Source: Fistulifera solaris (lineage: Eukaryota; Bacillariophyta; Bacillariophyceae; Naviculales; Stauroneidaceae). From it: a stretch of DNA of 64,000 nt. This document shows positions 35,572 to 47,600 of the stretch, piece after piece. The position numbers and the translations under genes were made by a program. Position 1 is the first letter of the stretch, and every line of letters begins with the position of its first letter. Under the pieces are notes generated by a model, which was given only the letters and a program-made list of their open reading frames with translations, was not told the origin of the DNA and ran no database searches. The stretch is taken from the NCBI GenBank assembly GCA_030295235.1, contig AP026132.1, positions 346,001-410,000 on the forward strand. The letters run 5' to 3'.

Positions 35572-36967
35572 ATGCCGCGGATCGCCATGGTCTGCGACTT
35601 CTTTTATCCTCGTATCGGAGGTGTCGAAAATCACATCTACAGTTTATCGCAAAATCTGATTCGGCTTGGTCACAAAGTTATTATTGTTACCCATGCATAC
35701 GGTAATCGCAAGGGCGTGCGTTACCTTCCAGGTCCCTTGAAAGTATATTACTGCCCGATACTTCCCATGACGGACCAGGATGTCATGCCTACATTTCTCG
35801 CGACATTTCCTCTTCTGCGACACATATTTATCCGCGAACGCATCGATATTGTTCACGCACATCAAGCAACTAGCACAATGGCAAACGAAAGCATTGTTTA
35901 CGCAGCAGCATTAGGAGTTGCTAGTGTCTACACCGATCACTCTTTGTTTGGATTTGATGATTTGGCTTCCACCATATTGAACCGAGTGTTGCAAACGACG
36001 CTGTCGACGGTAGATGCCGCGATAGGCGTTTCTCATGTCTGCCGCGACAATTTAATTCTACGAGCTCGACTAGACCCAAATCGTGTTTTCGTCATTCCCA
36101 ACGCCGTCGATCCCTCCAAATTCTCACCCGATCCTTCCCAACGGCGACGTGACCGGTACGTTTTGTTTGACAAGAACTGTATCAACAACTGCATCTTTTC
36201 GCTTCTCACACTTACATTATACCTCCTGTTTACAAAGAGTTACCATTGTCGTTATCTCGAGACTGGTGTATCGAAAAGGCATCGATTTGCTGGTAGGGAT
36301 CATTCCCAAGGTGTGTCGTGAGTTGAAACACGTTCATTTTCTGGTGGGCGGTGATGGTCCGAAGTTGCTGGATTTGCAAGAAATGGTGGAACGCGAACGT
36401 CTTCAGGAGCGAGTCGAGTTTTTGGGATCCGTCCCACACGCGAATGTTCGCAATGTTTTGGTGCGGGGAGACATATTCTTGAACTGCTCCTTGACGGAAT
36501 CCTTTTGTATAGCTATTTTAGAGGCCGCTTGCTGCGGTTTACTGGTGGTCTCCACCAATGTGGGAGGAGTCCCAGAAGTTCTTCCGGTCGATATGATCAT
36601 GTTGTCCAATCCCACCGTAGTAAGCATGGTGAATTGTGTTCGAAAGGCGGTACAAGTGGATCGGACCGATGCCGTGGCGTACGAACAACATCAAAGAATA
36701 AGGGACGTTTATTCGTGGGAACGAGTGGCCGAAGAAACAATATTAGTCTATGAGAAAGTTCTTTGCCAACCCCGACGAGGGTTTTTGGAGCGCATGAGCT
36801 GTTATCAGTCACTGAATGGTATTACTGGCTTTGTTGTCTGTTGTCTTGCGTTAATCGTCGAAGCTTGGGTGCGAATCGTCGAAAGGTGGCAGCCGTTTCA
36901 CCAAATCGACAAGGTCCCTGATTTAAATACACGAATACAAAGCAATGGAGTTCAGCATTTGAACTGA
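35572..36967 (+). CDS. PIGA: GPI biosynthesis GlcNAc-transferase catalytic subunit PIG-A
   Basis: Transfers GlcNAc from UDP-GlcNAc to phosphatidylinositol on the ER, the first step of GPI-anchor synthesis. 437 residues, close to the human and yeast proteins. It opens with MVCDFFYPRIGGVENHIY, has VHAHQATSTMANE and TDHSLFGF, then GT4-type sugar-nucleotide site SRLVYRKGIDLLVGIIP, GDGPK, and the ESFCIAILEAACCGLLVVST loop with the EX7E glutamates. A C-terminal TM helix (about 390-410, GFVVCCLALIVEAW) anchors it to the ER. One intron, 36156-36237 (82 bp). No frame break. Convergent with the NDP kinase gene, 59 bp apart. Confidence 0.95.
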
Positions 36968-37026
36968 ATTTTGGTAATAAAATAACGATGTTTGCTATCA
37001 TTTAAGTTCTTAGTTGAGTTAATGTT

Positions 37027-37829
37027 TTATTCATACACCCAAGCATCGATGGTCTTGCCCCAGTCGTTGACACCTTCGGGGAACCACATTTTGAGTTCGT
37101 GCTCCGCGCCTTCGGGCGAATCACTGCCGTGACAAATGTTACGACCCAGATCGATAGAATAGTCTCCGCGAATGCTACCCGGCTTGGATGCCAATGGTTG
37201 CGTCTCGCCAAGCATTTGACGACCTTGTCGGATCACGTCCTTACCTTCCCAGCACATGCAAACAATGGGACCCGAACTGAAGAATTCGACGAGACCGGGG
37301 AAGAAGGGTTTCTTGGCCAAGTCCTTGTAGTGAGTCTCGGCCATTTCTTTCGTGGGCCAGACCATTTTTAAGCCGACAAGTTTGTATCCTATTTTTGATG
37401 TTAGTGTGAGTAAAGTGAGCGTTCATAAAACTTCTACCTTAAACAACTTACCGCGAGTCTCGAAGCGAGCAATAATGGCTCCGACCAATCCTCGTTGCAC
37501 AGCATCCGGTTTGCACGCAATGAACGTTCGTTCTTGGTTGGTGCCGGGCACTCCATAAACAGGAATCGGTTCGGCACAGTTTGTGGAAGCGAAACCGATC
37601 GTGGAGGTTGCTACTACTAAACCAGTAGCCATCGCCAGTGAAGCTTTGGGCACCGCCAAGCGAGCTGCAACCGTCTGATTTGACAAAATATGTATATGTG
37701 AGGCAAACTGCTCATGAAACGACAAGGCGAAAACCGACCACGAAGTACACGTACCGACACGGATCGGATGGAGTTGGCAGCGATTCTGGAGCGAGCGGTG
37801 GATAGTCGGGAAGCAGCGCGGGAAAACAT
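37027..37829 (-). CDS. Nucleoside diphosphate kinase with mitochondrial-type presequence
   Basis: Transfers gamma-phosphate from ATP to nucleoside diphosphates through a phosphohistidine. The catalytic block [19 protein letters not shown] is present, as is the N-terminal [15 protein letters not shown]. Total 219 residues, of which about 70 precede the kinase core: a basic Ser/Arg-rich presequence ([15 protein letters not shown]) followed by a hydrophobic segment ([17 protein letters not shown]). This arrangement suggests mitochondrial import with inner-membrane or intermembrane-space location (inference). Exons 37755-37829, 37452-37674, 37027-37388; introns 80 and 63 bp. The sequence is intact. 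Head to head with COG7. Confidence 0.95.
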
Positions 37830-38236
37830 GTTAAATGGTTCAAGGGAATAGGTAGATTCGTCGTCTCACAACAGCGGAATAATGAAAGGATCGCCAATTT
37901 TCGTTTTGGTTGGGAAAGATCGAAAGTGATGGAAGGCTGAAAATCGTCATCAATTTTACGTCATCAACGGGTCAATCTTTGTCTTCGTTTGACTGTCTGT
38001 GACCATGACGTACTTTTTGTATACCCGTACGACGTGCAGATGTACATTATAATATCACGGAGCGTCTGTCGTCCGCAGCGTAAGCTTTATCTCTAATGAT
38101 GGGCGGATGAAGCGATGCGATCTAAATCTAACTCTCGATCGATAAGGTTTTAGCACGCATGCAAACTTCTTATTGTGTCCCTTGATATCGATCACTATTC
38201 TTGTTGTTATTATTACTCATTACAACGATTTCCCAA
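37830..38236. promoter_or_regulatory. Divergent promoter spacer, NDP kinase / COG7
   Basis: A 407 bp spacer between two divergent start codons. It holds ACGTCA at 37958-37963 and TGACGT at 38006-38011, an inverted pair of the CRE half-like core 42 bp apart. Confidence 0.4.
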
Positions 38237-40879
38237 ATGGCTGTTTCTAAAGACGATCAACTCAAGGATTTACTCAGTTCGGATCGGTTTTCGGTCGCGG
38301 CTTACCTGAATCTCGCGTTAAATGACGAGGATGACCAGCAGCAACGCATGGCCGAATTAGCGTTGCAACTGCAAATGCAGACGCAGTCATGCCATGAAGA
38401 GATAGGCAAAATAGGAGCGGAGCTGCAGGCTATTCTTCCTCGATGCTCCGCTGATATAGGCAGAGTGGGAGTTGGTTTAGAAGGATTGCGGATCGACGCT
38501 GCTTCATTGTTAGAAAATACCGCAATAGATACATCCGAAGGCGTTTCGTCATCTCTCGAAACTTTAGGCATATTACATGCTCTCGAGGCAAATTTGCAGA
38601 GGAGCAAGGAAATTCTGACAGCAGCTGCTACGTGGGATACTACTTTGTCGTCCATTGCGCCACTATTAGCGCAGCAAAACATCTCGGAAGCTGTCAATGC
38701 GTTAGCGCAATTAGAGAATGGCGAGCGGGCCCTGCGTGGAATGCCGAATCCAGAAGAACGCGAAGAAGCGATTGCCAAAGTAAGACAGCAAGTTTCAACT
38801 ATGTTACAGCCCCAGTTGAAGCACGCCTTGGCAAACATGAACACTCGCTTGGCGCCTTTGCAACAATGTGTTACTCTTTACTCCAAACTGAATAAAATGG
38901 ATGCGCTGAAGGATGAATACATTAAAAACCGCCCTTCGGGTCTTCACAAGTCCTGGTTCGACTTTAAGATGGTGTACGATGAGCAAGACACCGATAAAGC
39001 AGCATCTGAGTTCATGGCTTGGCTTCCTGCGTGGTATGAGAATGTGCTATCATTAATGTCGGAGGAGAGGCGACAAAGCACGACCATTTTCGGGACCGCG
39101 ATGGTACCCGGGATTCTTGTGAAAGTACTTTGGGAATGCTTCCGTCCACTCTTAAGCTCATTTCAGAGTCGCTTAGAAAATATCTACTCTTCGGATCCAG
39201 CAAGGCCCAACAAAGGTTCCTTTGACTCAATTTGCACTCTGTACGAGTCGACACTACAGTTTCTCTCCCTTGTCTATGAGTCAGTAGCAAATTGCTGGAT
39301 AGACATTACGGAATCCGGAACGGTTCCTGAAGACGATGGTCTGAAACTTTATCGCGACCTTTCGCACATCTTCATTCAAGTTCTGGCGCCGTTTTCCGCT
39401 TACCAGAAGAATCTTCCAAACTTGGAAGCACATTATATGGCCGGACACACAGAACCTGTTGCAAAACAGATTCAACAAGCTGTGATGACCGTGTCTTCAT
39501 CGGACTTTGAATCGTTACAGCATGCGACATACAACTTGCAGAACATGGCCCATTTCATCTTTCCGCTGGCGGAAGGGTCGCTGGGACGATTTGAGTTGCT
39601 GAACGCAGGTTACGGACCGACGAAAGCATTGTCTACAATCGATCATGTACTTGGTAACCACGCGGACGAATTAAGTATGGCTGTAAAGTCACTCTCAGCT
39701 GCTATGGCCGCTGGCGAAAAGCAGCTAGTCTCATCGTTTGACGATTCCCATGTGTTGTGCACCCTGGGCGTTTTGAAAGTAGCGGGTACATTCCGAAGAA
39801 ATGTTAAGGTTTTGGAAAAGAAGACATTCGATCGCTTGCGACTACTGAGAGAGCGCATTGAAACGCATGGTTCACGCGAAAGGGGTATCGAAGATACAGC
39901 GGGATCTTCGTCCAGCAAAAAGGCTTTCACTTTGCCGGATTCGCTGTCTCTCGTGGAGATTGACTCAATTGTGACGAAAGCTGTGTGCGGCGAAAATGAA
40001 GGTTTAACGACTGCCGCGACTGCTTTACAGAGACTCATCGATGCGGAAGATAACGCAGGACGACTTTTCGTCGAAGCAGAAGAGGCAACTCAAAGATTGA
40101 TGAAAAGCTGTCAGCTCTTCATTCACGATGTGTGCTCCTCTATCCCGAGACAGTATATTGCTGAAATGTCGTCCATGTCGAGTTGGCGCGAAGGATCGGA
40201 AAGTGCCACCGATACTTCTTACGGCATTCTCCCGCAACCGTACATAAACCACATCGGAGAACATTTGCTGACTTTAGTGCAAGCTTTAGAGCCGTTCACA
40301 TCCGACAGAGAAGCACTATCACTGGCCAACGATGCAATGCTAGACGTGCGGGATATTGCTTTGGAGCCTTGGCGGGAGTTCGTTCTGGGAACCGGGTATT
40401 CGGTGGAATCGTCGACGTCATTCTGGTCTCCCGGTAGTAACGTAATCAGAGAAATTATGGAAGGAACCTGTTTCACAGGTCTGACACTGGGTGGTGCCCC
40501 TATTGACGACGATGCGGATGCAGGAACTGACGAACAGACTAGCGACGAAGCTGCCAAAACAGCATTTTGTGACTCCTGGCTTGACGTGGTAGGACTTTCA
40601 GTTACAGGCCGCTTATTGGATCGCATCGTGCACATCCCATCCTTGTCTTCGAAAGGTTGCGATCACCTCAGCGCAGACCTTAACTATTTGGTGAATGTTT
40701 TCTCGGCTCTCGGTATTGCAGGACACCCGCATCCTCTTTTGGGACATATCTCTGTCGTGGCCGCAATGGATGCCACTGAACTAAGTGAACAGATCCAGGC
40801 GAGAGATCGATCTGATGCAGTGGGAGGTTTCTTATATGTATTAGAGATGCATGTAGCTAAGCTGAGAGGAATACTTTAA
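38237..40879 (+). CDS. COG7: Conserved oligomeric Golgi complex subunit 7
   Basis: Subunit of the COG vesicle-tethering complex, lobe B, which directs retrograde transport within the Golgi. 880 residues, slightly longer than animal COG7 (about 770). The N-terminal helical region matches the family layout: short acidic start, then long coiled coil (MAELALQLQMQTQSCHEEIG), LHALEANLQRSKEILTAAATW, and the HKSWFDF motif. No TM segments, no intron, no frame break. ATG at 38237; an upstream in-frame TTG start would add a hydrophobic run and is not used. It ends only 14 bp from the stop of the next, convergent gene, so transcripts must overlap. Confidence 0.85.
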   Translation: MAVSKDDQLKDLLSSDRFSVAAYLNLALNDEDDQQQRMAELALQLQMQTQSCHEEIGKIGAELQAILPRCSADIGRVGVGLEGLRIDAASLLENTAIDTSEGVSSSLETLGILHALEANLQRSKEILTAAATWDTTLSSIAPLLAQQNISEAVNALAQLENGERALRGMPNPEEREEAIAKVRQQVSTMLQPQLKHALANMNTRLAPLQQCVTLYSKLNKMDALKDEYIKNRPSGLHKSWFDFKMVYDEQDTDKAASEFMAWLPAWYENVLSLMSEERRQSTTIFGTAMVPGILVKVLWECFRPLLSSFQSRLENIYSSDPARPNKGSFDSICTLYESTLQFLSLVYESVANCWIDITESGTVPEDDGLKLYRDLSHIFIQVLAPFSAYQKNLPNLEAHYMAGHTEPVAKQIQQAVMTVSSSDFESLQHATYNLQNMAHFIFPLAEGSLGRFELLNAGYGPTKALSTIDHVLGNHADELSMAVKSLSAAMAAGEKQLVSSFDDSHVLCTLGVLKVAGTFRRNVKVLEKKTFDRLRLLRERIETHGSRERGIEDTAGSSSSKKAFTLPDSLSLVEIDSIVTKAVCGENEGLTTAATALQRLIDAEDNAGRLFVEAEEATQRLMKSCQLFIHDVCSSIPRQYIAEMSSMSSWREGSESATDTSYGILPQPYINHIGEHLLTLVQALEPFTSDREALSLANDAMLDVRDIALEPWREFVLGTGYSVESSTSFWSPGSNVIREIMEGTCFTGLTLGGAPIDDDADAGTDEQTSDEAAKTAFCDSWLDVVGLSVTGRLLDRIVHIPSLSSKGCDHLSADLNYLVNVFSALGIAGHPHPLLGHISVVAAMDATELSEQIQARDRSDAVGGFLYVLEMHVAKLRGIL

Positions 40880-40893
40880 ATCAAAAAGCTAAT

Positions 40894-41707
40894 TTACAAC
40901 ATGTGCTGTTTCCTCTTCTTGTTCTTCACAAACCTCTCAAGGAAAGCCTTGAAGCGATTAACATCGTCTTCTGTAAAATCGTGCTCAATTGCACGGCAGC
41001 ACGATTCGAAACTGCTTTTCACAGCGTGGTAAAATGTGTAACCCTCATCTTCACTGTCGCTCAAATCTGGAAAATCACAAATCGAATACGCCATATCGGG
41101 CTCGGGCTGCTTCGTGAGCCGACCTGGTTTAACGGTTTTCTCTGGCTCGAACTTGGTATGATACCGGTGCGTGACACATCCCATACCTAGCTGCACGTAA
41201 TAGCCTGCATCATCCCATTTGACTGTAAATCGATAATAGCAAAGTTGTTCTTTATCAGAAGGCTTTGTAGTATGTCGTTTTCGTTTCGGATTTTCTATGG
41301 TATTGTGCGTTCGGCTTCTTGAACACTGAAAAACAATATTCCCCGTTTTTCCGTTATTGCTTCCGTTGCAAATAATATCCTGACCACTCTGAAATGCAGC
41401 CGTTTGCAAATCTCTCCGCAAAAGCTCAAAGATGGATTGATTGTGACCCGAAAGCTTTTTTGTCAGCATGGCCGATCGGGGGCGGGTATACCTTGGGGTC
41501 AAAGTAAAGCCTACATGAACGAGTGTATATGATACTCCCAATAAATGAGTTGATATCCTGCACCACGTAGAACTCTGGATATAGTGGATGATCGTCGCTT
41601 ACTCTTATTTGACAACAAAAAGGCAATGGGGCCGTCCAGCAAGAATCATCTCCGGACGCAGCTTGAATAGAAGATTCCGCTCCGTTCTCGTCTATTGTTG
41701 TGTTCAT
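40894..41707 (-). CDS. Unknown protein with Cys/His region
   Basis: Not recognised with certainty. About 270 residues after repair; an A run (TTTTTT at 41456-41461 on the plus strand) has one base too many. Upstream part: acidic start, then DHPLYPEFYVVQDIN and KVYPPPIGHADKKLSGHNQS. Downstream part has CYYRFTVKWDDAGYYV followed by GMGCVTHRYHTK, a Cys-His spacing that recalls the WRKY/GCM/FAR1 zinc-finger superfamily found in MULE transposases and derived regulators. Then an acidic cluster (DLSDSEDEG) and a basic C terminus. A DNA-binding or transposase-derived role is only a suggestion. Start taken at ATG 41707; a longer form from 41842 is possible. Confidence 0.5.
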
Positions 41708-42086
41708 CTTATTGCGTTCCTCTGGGTGATTATGGTTGGTGTCACAATAACAATAAGAAAAGAGGTCCACAAAAAATCGAGGCGTAACGAAAAGGGGACG
41801 TGCGCTTTTATGGCAGTCATTTTTCAGTCCCACCTTTTTCATTTCATTCCCGTTCTGACGTCTGATCGTCGAACGTCGTCATCTCGTCGTCCATTGTTCC
41901 AACTATCCTTCACCTTAATGGGCGTAACATCTTTCACGTGGAAGCGACGACGACCATGACAACAAGAAATGATATTCATTTGCAACAAGCGGCATTTTAT
42001 CATTGTAAGAGAATTATGAAATATTAAACTCTTCGGGTAGAGTATCAGTGGAAGCAGCAAAGGCCAAAGGTCGACCAAAGCAGAGG
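41708..42086. promoter_or_regulatory. Divergent promoter spacer
   Basis: About 380 bp between the Cys/His protein gene and the SAC phosphatase gene; one TGACGT at 41856-41861. The open frame that continues upstream of 41707 may or may not be coding. Confidence 0.3.
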
Positions 42087-44662
42087 ATGTTGACGTTAAA
42101 AGAGCAACTCGGTCGATCTCCAGTGAGAAACTTTCTACTCAAGATCTTTGTGCAATTTGGACTAGTTCTTTTTGGTTAATAGTGGCAAATTCTGATTCAA
42201 GACTATACGCAGAAGCAAACGGAGATCAATCCGTTACATCTTCGTTGCCCACGCGGGTTACTGGCTTTGGAAGTCGCCGCTATTCGGAGATTTCATCGAC
42301 TCATGCTGCCGAGAAGGAAACCATAAGCAAGCTTCTGTCACTTCGCACCAACAGCGATGATAAAGAAAGCATACTTATGCACAGCAAACTACGCAACGCT
42401 ACACTAAAAATCTTGCCAGATGGATCGGTAATACATGACGACTCGTCGTACACTGCTCCTACCACGAACACACATGAAAAATGGTCGAAAATCATAGGTT
42501 TATTTGGTGTTTACAGAGTTCCTTCAGGTCATATCTGGGTATGGATCTCTGACGCAGACCGTATTTATGAAGCCCCTTATATATTAAATCAAACCAGTAA
42601 CGACGATGCTGATCGGCAATTTGTGCCGTGGTGGAGTCTCTACAGAGTGACACATCTTCATTTGACCCATTTGCCATTTTCGAATTATAGCACAGCCCAT
42701 GCTTCAACGAGGCACTATCGAGCTCAAGAGCGCGAAGAGAGGCGTCAACTAGCACTCCTGCGACAGGCACTCAAGGATCACGATTGGTATTTTTCTGAGG
42801 GACCGGAGGCTGGAGACCTTACGCGACGACTACAAGACTGTTTGAGTTCACAAAAGAACAAATCGACGGCGAAGACATAACAAAGCAACTGCCTGACGAA
42901 AGATTCTTTTGGAATCAAGCTGTTGTGGATCCTATTGTGGAAAAATATCGAGAAGAAAATGCCGGAATCAGCGACAACAATGTCTACCGGATTCTTCTTG
43001 AACACGTCATACCAACAACATCCGCTTTCTGCGGAACTCAAACGAATGTGTCGGTTGCGTCCGACGGTTCTTCCTGTGTTTATGACCAGGTCCTTGTCAC
43101 AAGAAGGAGCCGTTTTAGGGCAGGGGCCCGCTTCACCCGAAGAGGAGCTGATGCAACTGGTGCCGTTGCTAACTTCGCAGAAACTGAGCAAATTTTATTT
43201 TTTTGGAACCATTCGAAGGGGAATGTGCGTGTCCTGGACAATGTATGCAGTCACGTTCAGACTCGGGGAAGTATCCCGCTTCGCTGGAGTAGTCCGACGG
43301 ATATTAAAACTTACAGACCTAGGGTACGGATTGGGACGAATCCTCTTGCCCATGCCCGAGCTCTCAGACAACATCTCGTCGACCAAGCGCGATATTACGC
43401 AGCCTTGTGGTCAGCAGGAAAATCAGTGAGCCCCAGTCTTCTACTCGTCAACCTTGTAGATAAAAAGAGCGATCAAGGTCGCCTAGGTCGAGCTTTCGAT
43501 GCTGTTCTCAAAGCGGTTTTAGATGTTTACGCGGAACAGCCAGACCAGAAGATACCATGGTTAGCACCTGGAAATATCGAGCATCTTTGGTTTGACTTTC
43601 ATGCAGAAGTCAAGGCCGGTGGGTGGGAAAAACTTTCGTCACTTCTTGATACAGTAGTACCAGTTCTAGATCAACACGGATATTTTGAGGCCGTCCCATT
43701 GTACGAAATACCAACGAACAACCAAACACGCTCTTCATTCAAGATTAAACGCGTTCAAGCGGGGGTTGTTCGCACAAATTGCATGGACTGTCTTGATCGC
43801 ACGAACGTTGTACAGAGTCAATTTGCTCGTCACGTCTTGTTCTCCCAAGTCGCCGGGGCTTCAATAATTCCGGTATCTTACAAAGCTGCATTCCGGAAAA
43901 AAGCGTCGGCTCTACCATGGTTGACGGGAGAGGTTGCTCACCGCCTTTTATGGGCGGACAACGCAGATGCAATATCTCGATTATACGCCGGTACACCTGC
44001 TTTAAAGGGTGACTTCACTCGAACGGGGAAACGCACTAAAAAGGAGCTCTCGAAGACGGCATGAACTCTCTTCAGCGCTATTATCTCAATAATTTTCTTG
44101 ATGCAGATAGACAAGAAGGGATAGATTTATTGACAGGTCATCACCCATTCAACAAACTAGCAAGTCTTTTAGACGATTTTTGCGAGACCCGTTCCATCGA
44201 AACGATAGAACCGATGATAACCGGCTTTGCACAGAGCGCCAAGAGCAAGCGTCAAGCGGGATCACCCAGAACCAAAAGCAAGCAACGCTCATTTGCGAAG
44301 AAAACACCGCTGACAGACCTTCCGTTTAAATGGCTTCCGGGCGACCTGCAATCACAAGTTTGGAGCAAACAACCGCAGAGTCGACAGTCATCGTCCATTA
44401 CAACTTCGAGCACTTTTGCTTTTGAAGGGGTTCATCGAAGAGCAGCGGAACTGCTGCCATGGTGGTGTGGCGACGCAGAAAAGAGGCGTCGTGGATCAGC
44501 GAGTCTGGCAATTCCGCTTTGACTGAAGCCGAAATTTCAGCGTTGAATAACGCTGGCTACCTAATGGGAGCGTTGGCGCTTGGTTTGCATAGGCCACAAT
44601 TACTCGCCGTCTTAGCCGCACTCTTAGTAGAGCTAACAGATATTTCTGGAAGACACTTTTAA
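42087..44662 (+). CDS. SAC-domain phosphoinositide phosphatase with C-terminal membrane anchor
   Basis: Sac1-type lipid phosphatase that removes phosphates from phosphatidylinositol phosphates on the ER or Golgi. The catalytic CX5R motif RTNCMDCLDRTN lies at about 43771-43806. Upstream are IIGLFGVYRV, WYFSEGPEAGDLTRRLQD and DERFFWNQ; downstream LKGDFTRTGKR and GMNSLQRYYLNNF. The C terminus has hydrophobic stretches (YLMGALALGL and LLAVLAALLVEL) fitting the Sac1 membrane hairpin. About 859 residues after four single-base repairs (42169-42173, 42841-42843, 44038-44042, 44479-44482, each one base missing). The start is uncertain: ATG 42087 would add a hydrophobic N-terminal segment through the first break; otherwise no ATG precedes the domain. 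Confidence 0.85.
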
Positions 44663-47600
44663 TACCCCATCAGCATTTTTTATTGATCACCCAGCCGAAA
44701 GAACTTTCTCGTAAACTATTTGTCCGAAAGTTACCAGGTTGATGTGGTGCATGCGGCCAGGTGTGTGGTGATGGGTGAAATTTTGTCAAATATCGGTTCG
44801 TGAACGCAATTGCTCTTGCGTGAGCGCTTCTGCCGTCGGCTTGTTCACGGTTAGGTTAGATCACGAAGTTATGTCGTAACAAAGAGGTCCTACGTAGACA
44901 GAACCGCGCCCTGTGTTAAGAAAGTTGAAAAAATAAAGCGATAAAATGCGTCTCATATCCACATAAATAATAAGGGAACTGTTCCAGTTAAGAAAAAGGG
45001 TTAACCCAGCATTTTGACTGATTAGAGCCAATCCTTGATTTGAGCACCCAAGTGACCTTTAATAGATATTCTTTATTCCAAAAAAGGTACACAAGTAAGT
45101 TATAAAGTTTCTCCCTTCAACCGGATAAGCCTACTATCATAAATGAATTACCGAGTTCAAATGAATGAGCGAGTTCAACTTTGATTAATGTCGGCAAAAC
45201 ATCCATTGAATAAGATTGACAATTTAGCGCATGTGGTTGAAGAATTTCAAAAAAAACTATTTTGGTCTAACGCGTGATAATAGATTATTGGAATTTAGAC
45301 CACGTTTTATAATATGTCTCCTAGCAAGGATGATAGACCATGCCATGTTCCACGTAAAATCAAACTTTCCCCATTTAAGTGATTTACGTCTCTACCTGCA
45401 TTTAGCGAAACTTAACGAAACATGCCTCACTCATGGTGGTGGTGGTTAACGGGTTTCAGTAGGCTTGAAGCTCCACAGATCCTTGGAAGGTAACCGAAGT
45501 CCCGATACCCAGGCAGAGACCACTCCTTATACCTGCTTCCTCTTTTCCTAAGAAATCTTTTGTTTTTCTATACAATTAGTTATTAAGTACTGCTTTGTCA
45601 CCAAGGTCGTTGCAGGTAAGCTAAGAACCACCGCCCGCCATAGAATTCGCCAGATACCGGAGTGTGTGTGTTCGCGACACTTTTAGGTACTGATAATTGC
45701 GCACTGTGCGAGGTTACGGAGAAGAAAGATATCCGAAGCGCTGAATCCGAAGCCAAGTTCGAATAATAGAATCGAACCCAAGCACTCTGGCCGAAGGCCG
45801 AGAGTGCTAGCCAACTGTCTTCAACCAGAAGGCTTCATGCCTCTTTCGTTTCAATGCTTCCTAAAAATATTGCCAAAAGGGACCGCAATTGAATTGTAAC
45901 GAGCTACCTATATGCAAATGGAAACGCTCGAGAAATTCACATGTAGATTGAAACCTTAATTTAGATTGAATTTTTTCGTTCTTACCCTGAACTGTCATGA
46001 TCGCATGTATGTAGACAGTATAATAAATGAAAGGCCTCGCGATCCAGCTGCGAGCATATCCTGTACCGAATGGAAGAAAAGGTAAAGCTGACATCAGCTG
46101 TAAAGTTGTGATGAGTGATAATTTTGTCTGGACTCCGTAAGAGAGAAGTGTCAAAATAAGTGATAAATCGCGATAGGAAAAAACTTCGCTTTGCGTGTAC
46201 GCTGGCAACGACGAAACATCAATACAATGGAATCGTTGTAATTTCGTTTTCTGATGTTTGCATTCGATTTGTGATAAATACTAAGTGCAGTATAGTTATA
46301 TTTCCAAGAACGAGGTTATCTTTAGAATTGCATCGTTCAAGCAGAAATAGGACAAAGTAAATGTTTGCCTGGAAAAACCTTTCATGAACTTGTATAATCC
46401 GTACGTCCATCATCGTTTGGGGCAAATCCAGTTTAAAGCAAAGATTCAATATCAATCCGTAACCCCATCATCATCTTGCCTTGATAAATTTAATTTAACT
46501 TCAAAGTATTGTTCCGCTTGGACCAAGCGCGACGACCAGGCAAAGACTGAGAGAGCCAAGCGCTGGGCAAAGTGAGTTGCAATAGCGTGCTTAATATAAC
46601 CAGAACCCTTTGGTCGTGTTGTAATGACATCTTTCATGGCATTGACGCCACGGCTGAATTGGACCGGCTCTTGTTGCGGTATTTTTGGAAAGAAGTTATA
46701 TTATGGGTGATTTCATTTTCGTTGAGGTTCCCGTATCGTTTTATCTCTTTGTTTTATGTTTTTAATGTTTTCATCATATTCAACATACGCTTGTTTTTAT
46801 TGCGTTGGCTGGTACAGCCTTCGTTTGATACAGTCAATGATAAATAGCAAGATTTGCGCACCTATAGCTATTCTTGGTTTCTGGGTTATCAAATATTGCA
46901 TCATTGATCGTTCTATCTCGTCCACAGAAAAAGAGCTTGGCAATATCTTTTGGGATGCCGAAATGATTTTTCCAGTTAACAGCCACTTTTTGAATAATAT
47001 TCAAGCGTTGAATCATACCAAGAAACTTAGAAAATCTGAGTTTGTTGCCTAAGACGTGTTAATTGAATGCATAATGACTCTTTCGTAAATTTAGGTAAAT
47101 ATTTGTGAAAGCATTTTTATCTTCGTTCCAATCTTTCTGTTACACAACAAGATTACAAATTTGGCGCATGGTTACGCATTTCATATCCGGAATGCGTCCT
47201 ATTGAAATTTGATTAGCAACGTTACACTGTTTTATTTCGATTAACTCTTTTCAAGAGGGGTTACATTCTCAGCTATTGTGCTTGCTTGAGAATTTAATGC
47301 TTCTTGATGTACAAAATTTGTAGAAGAGATACAATCTGTCAGCACTTCAAACCCATTACCGCGGAACAATCTTTCTCTATAGGACTTACGTTTTCACCGT
47401 GTTTCTTACTACTGCGATAGTTTCCCCTCAACATTCTTATCGTATCAGTCAATTCTGATCTGGAGAAATATAGACATGAAATTGAGCTTTCAGGAAATAT
47501 ATCCCCAGACGAAATTTCTAGCGCCGTTGACATTAACTTCATCCATTCTCAACTACTTACTTCCTGTTTGGCTTTGGCCTTTGTCTTTCCAACAAGCTGA

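Noticed and set aside
45730-45840. tRNA gene on the minus strand
   Set aside because: A T-loop-like GGTTCGATTC is present, but the T stem does not pair, and no acceptor stem or anticodon arm could be drawn.
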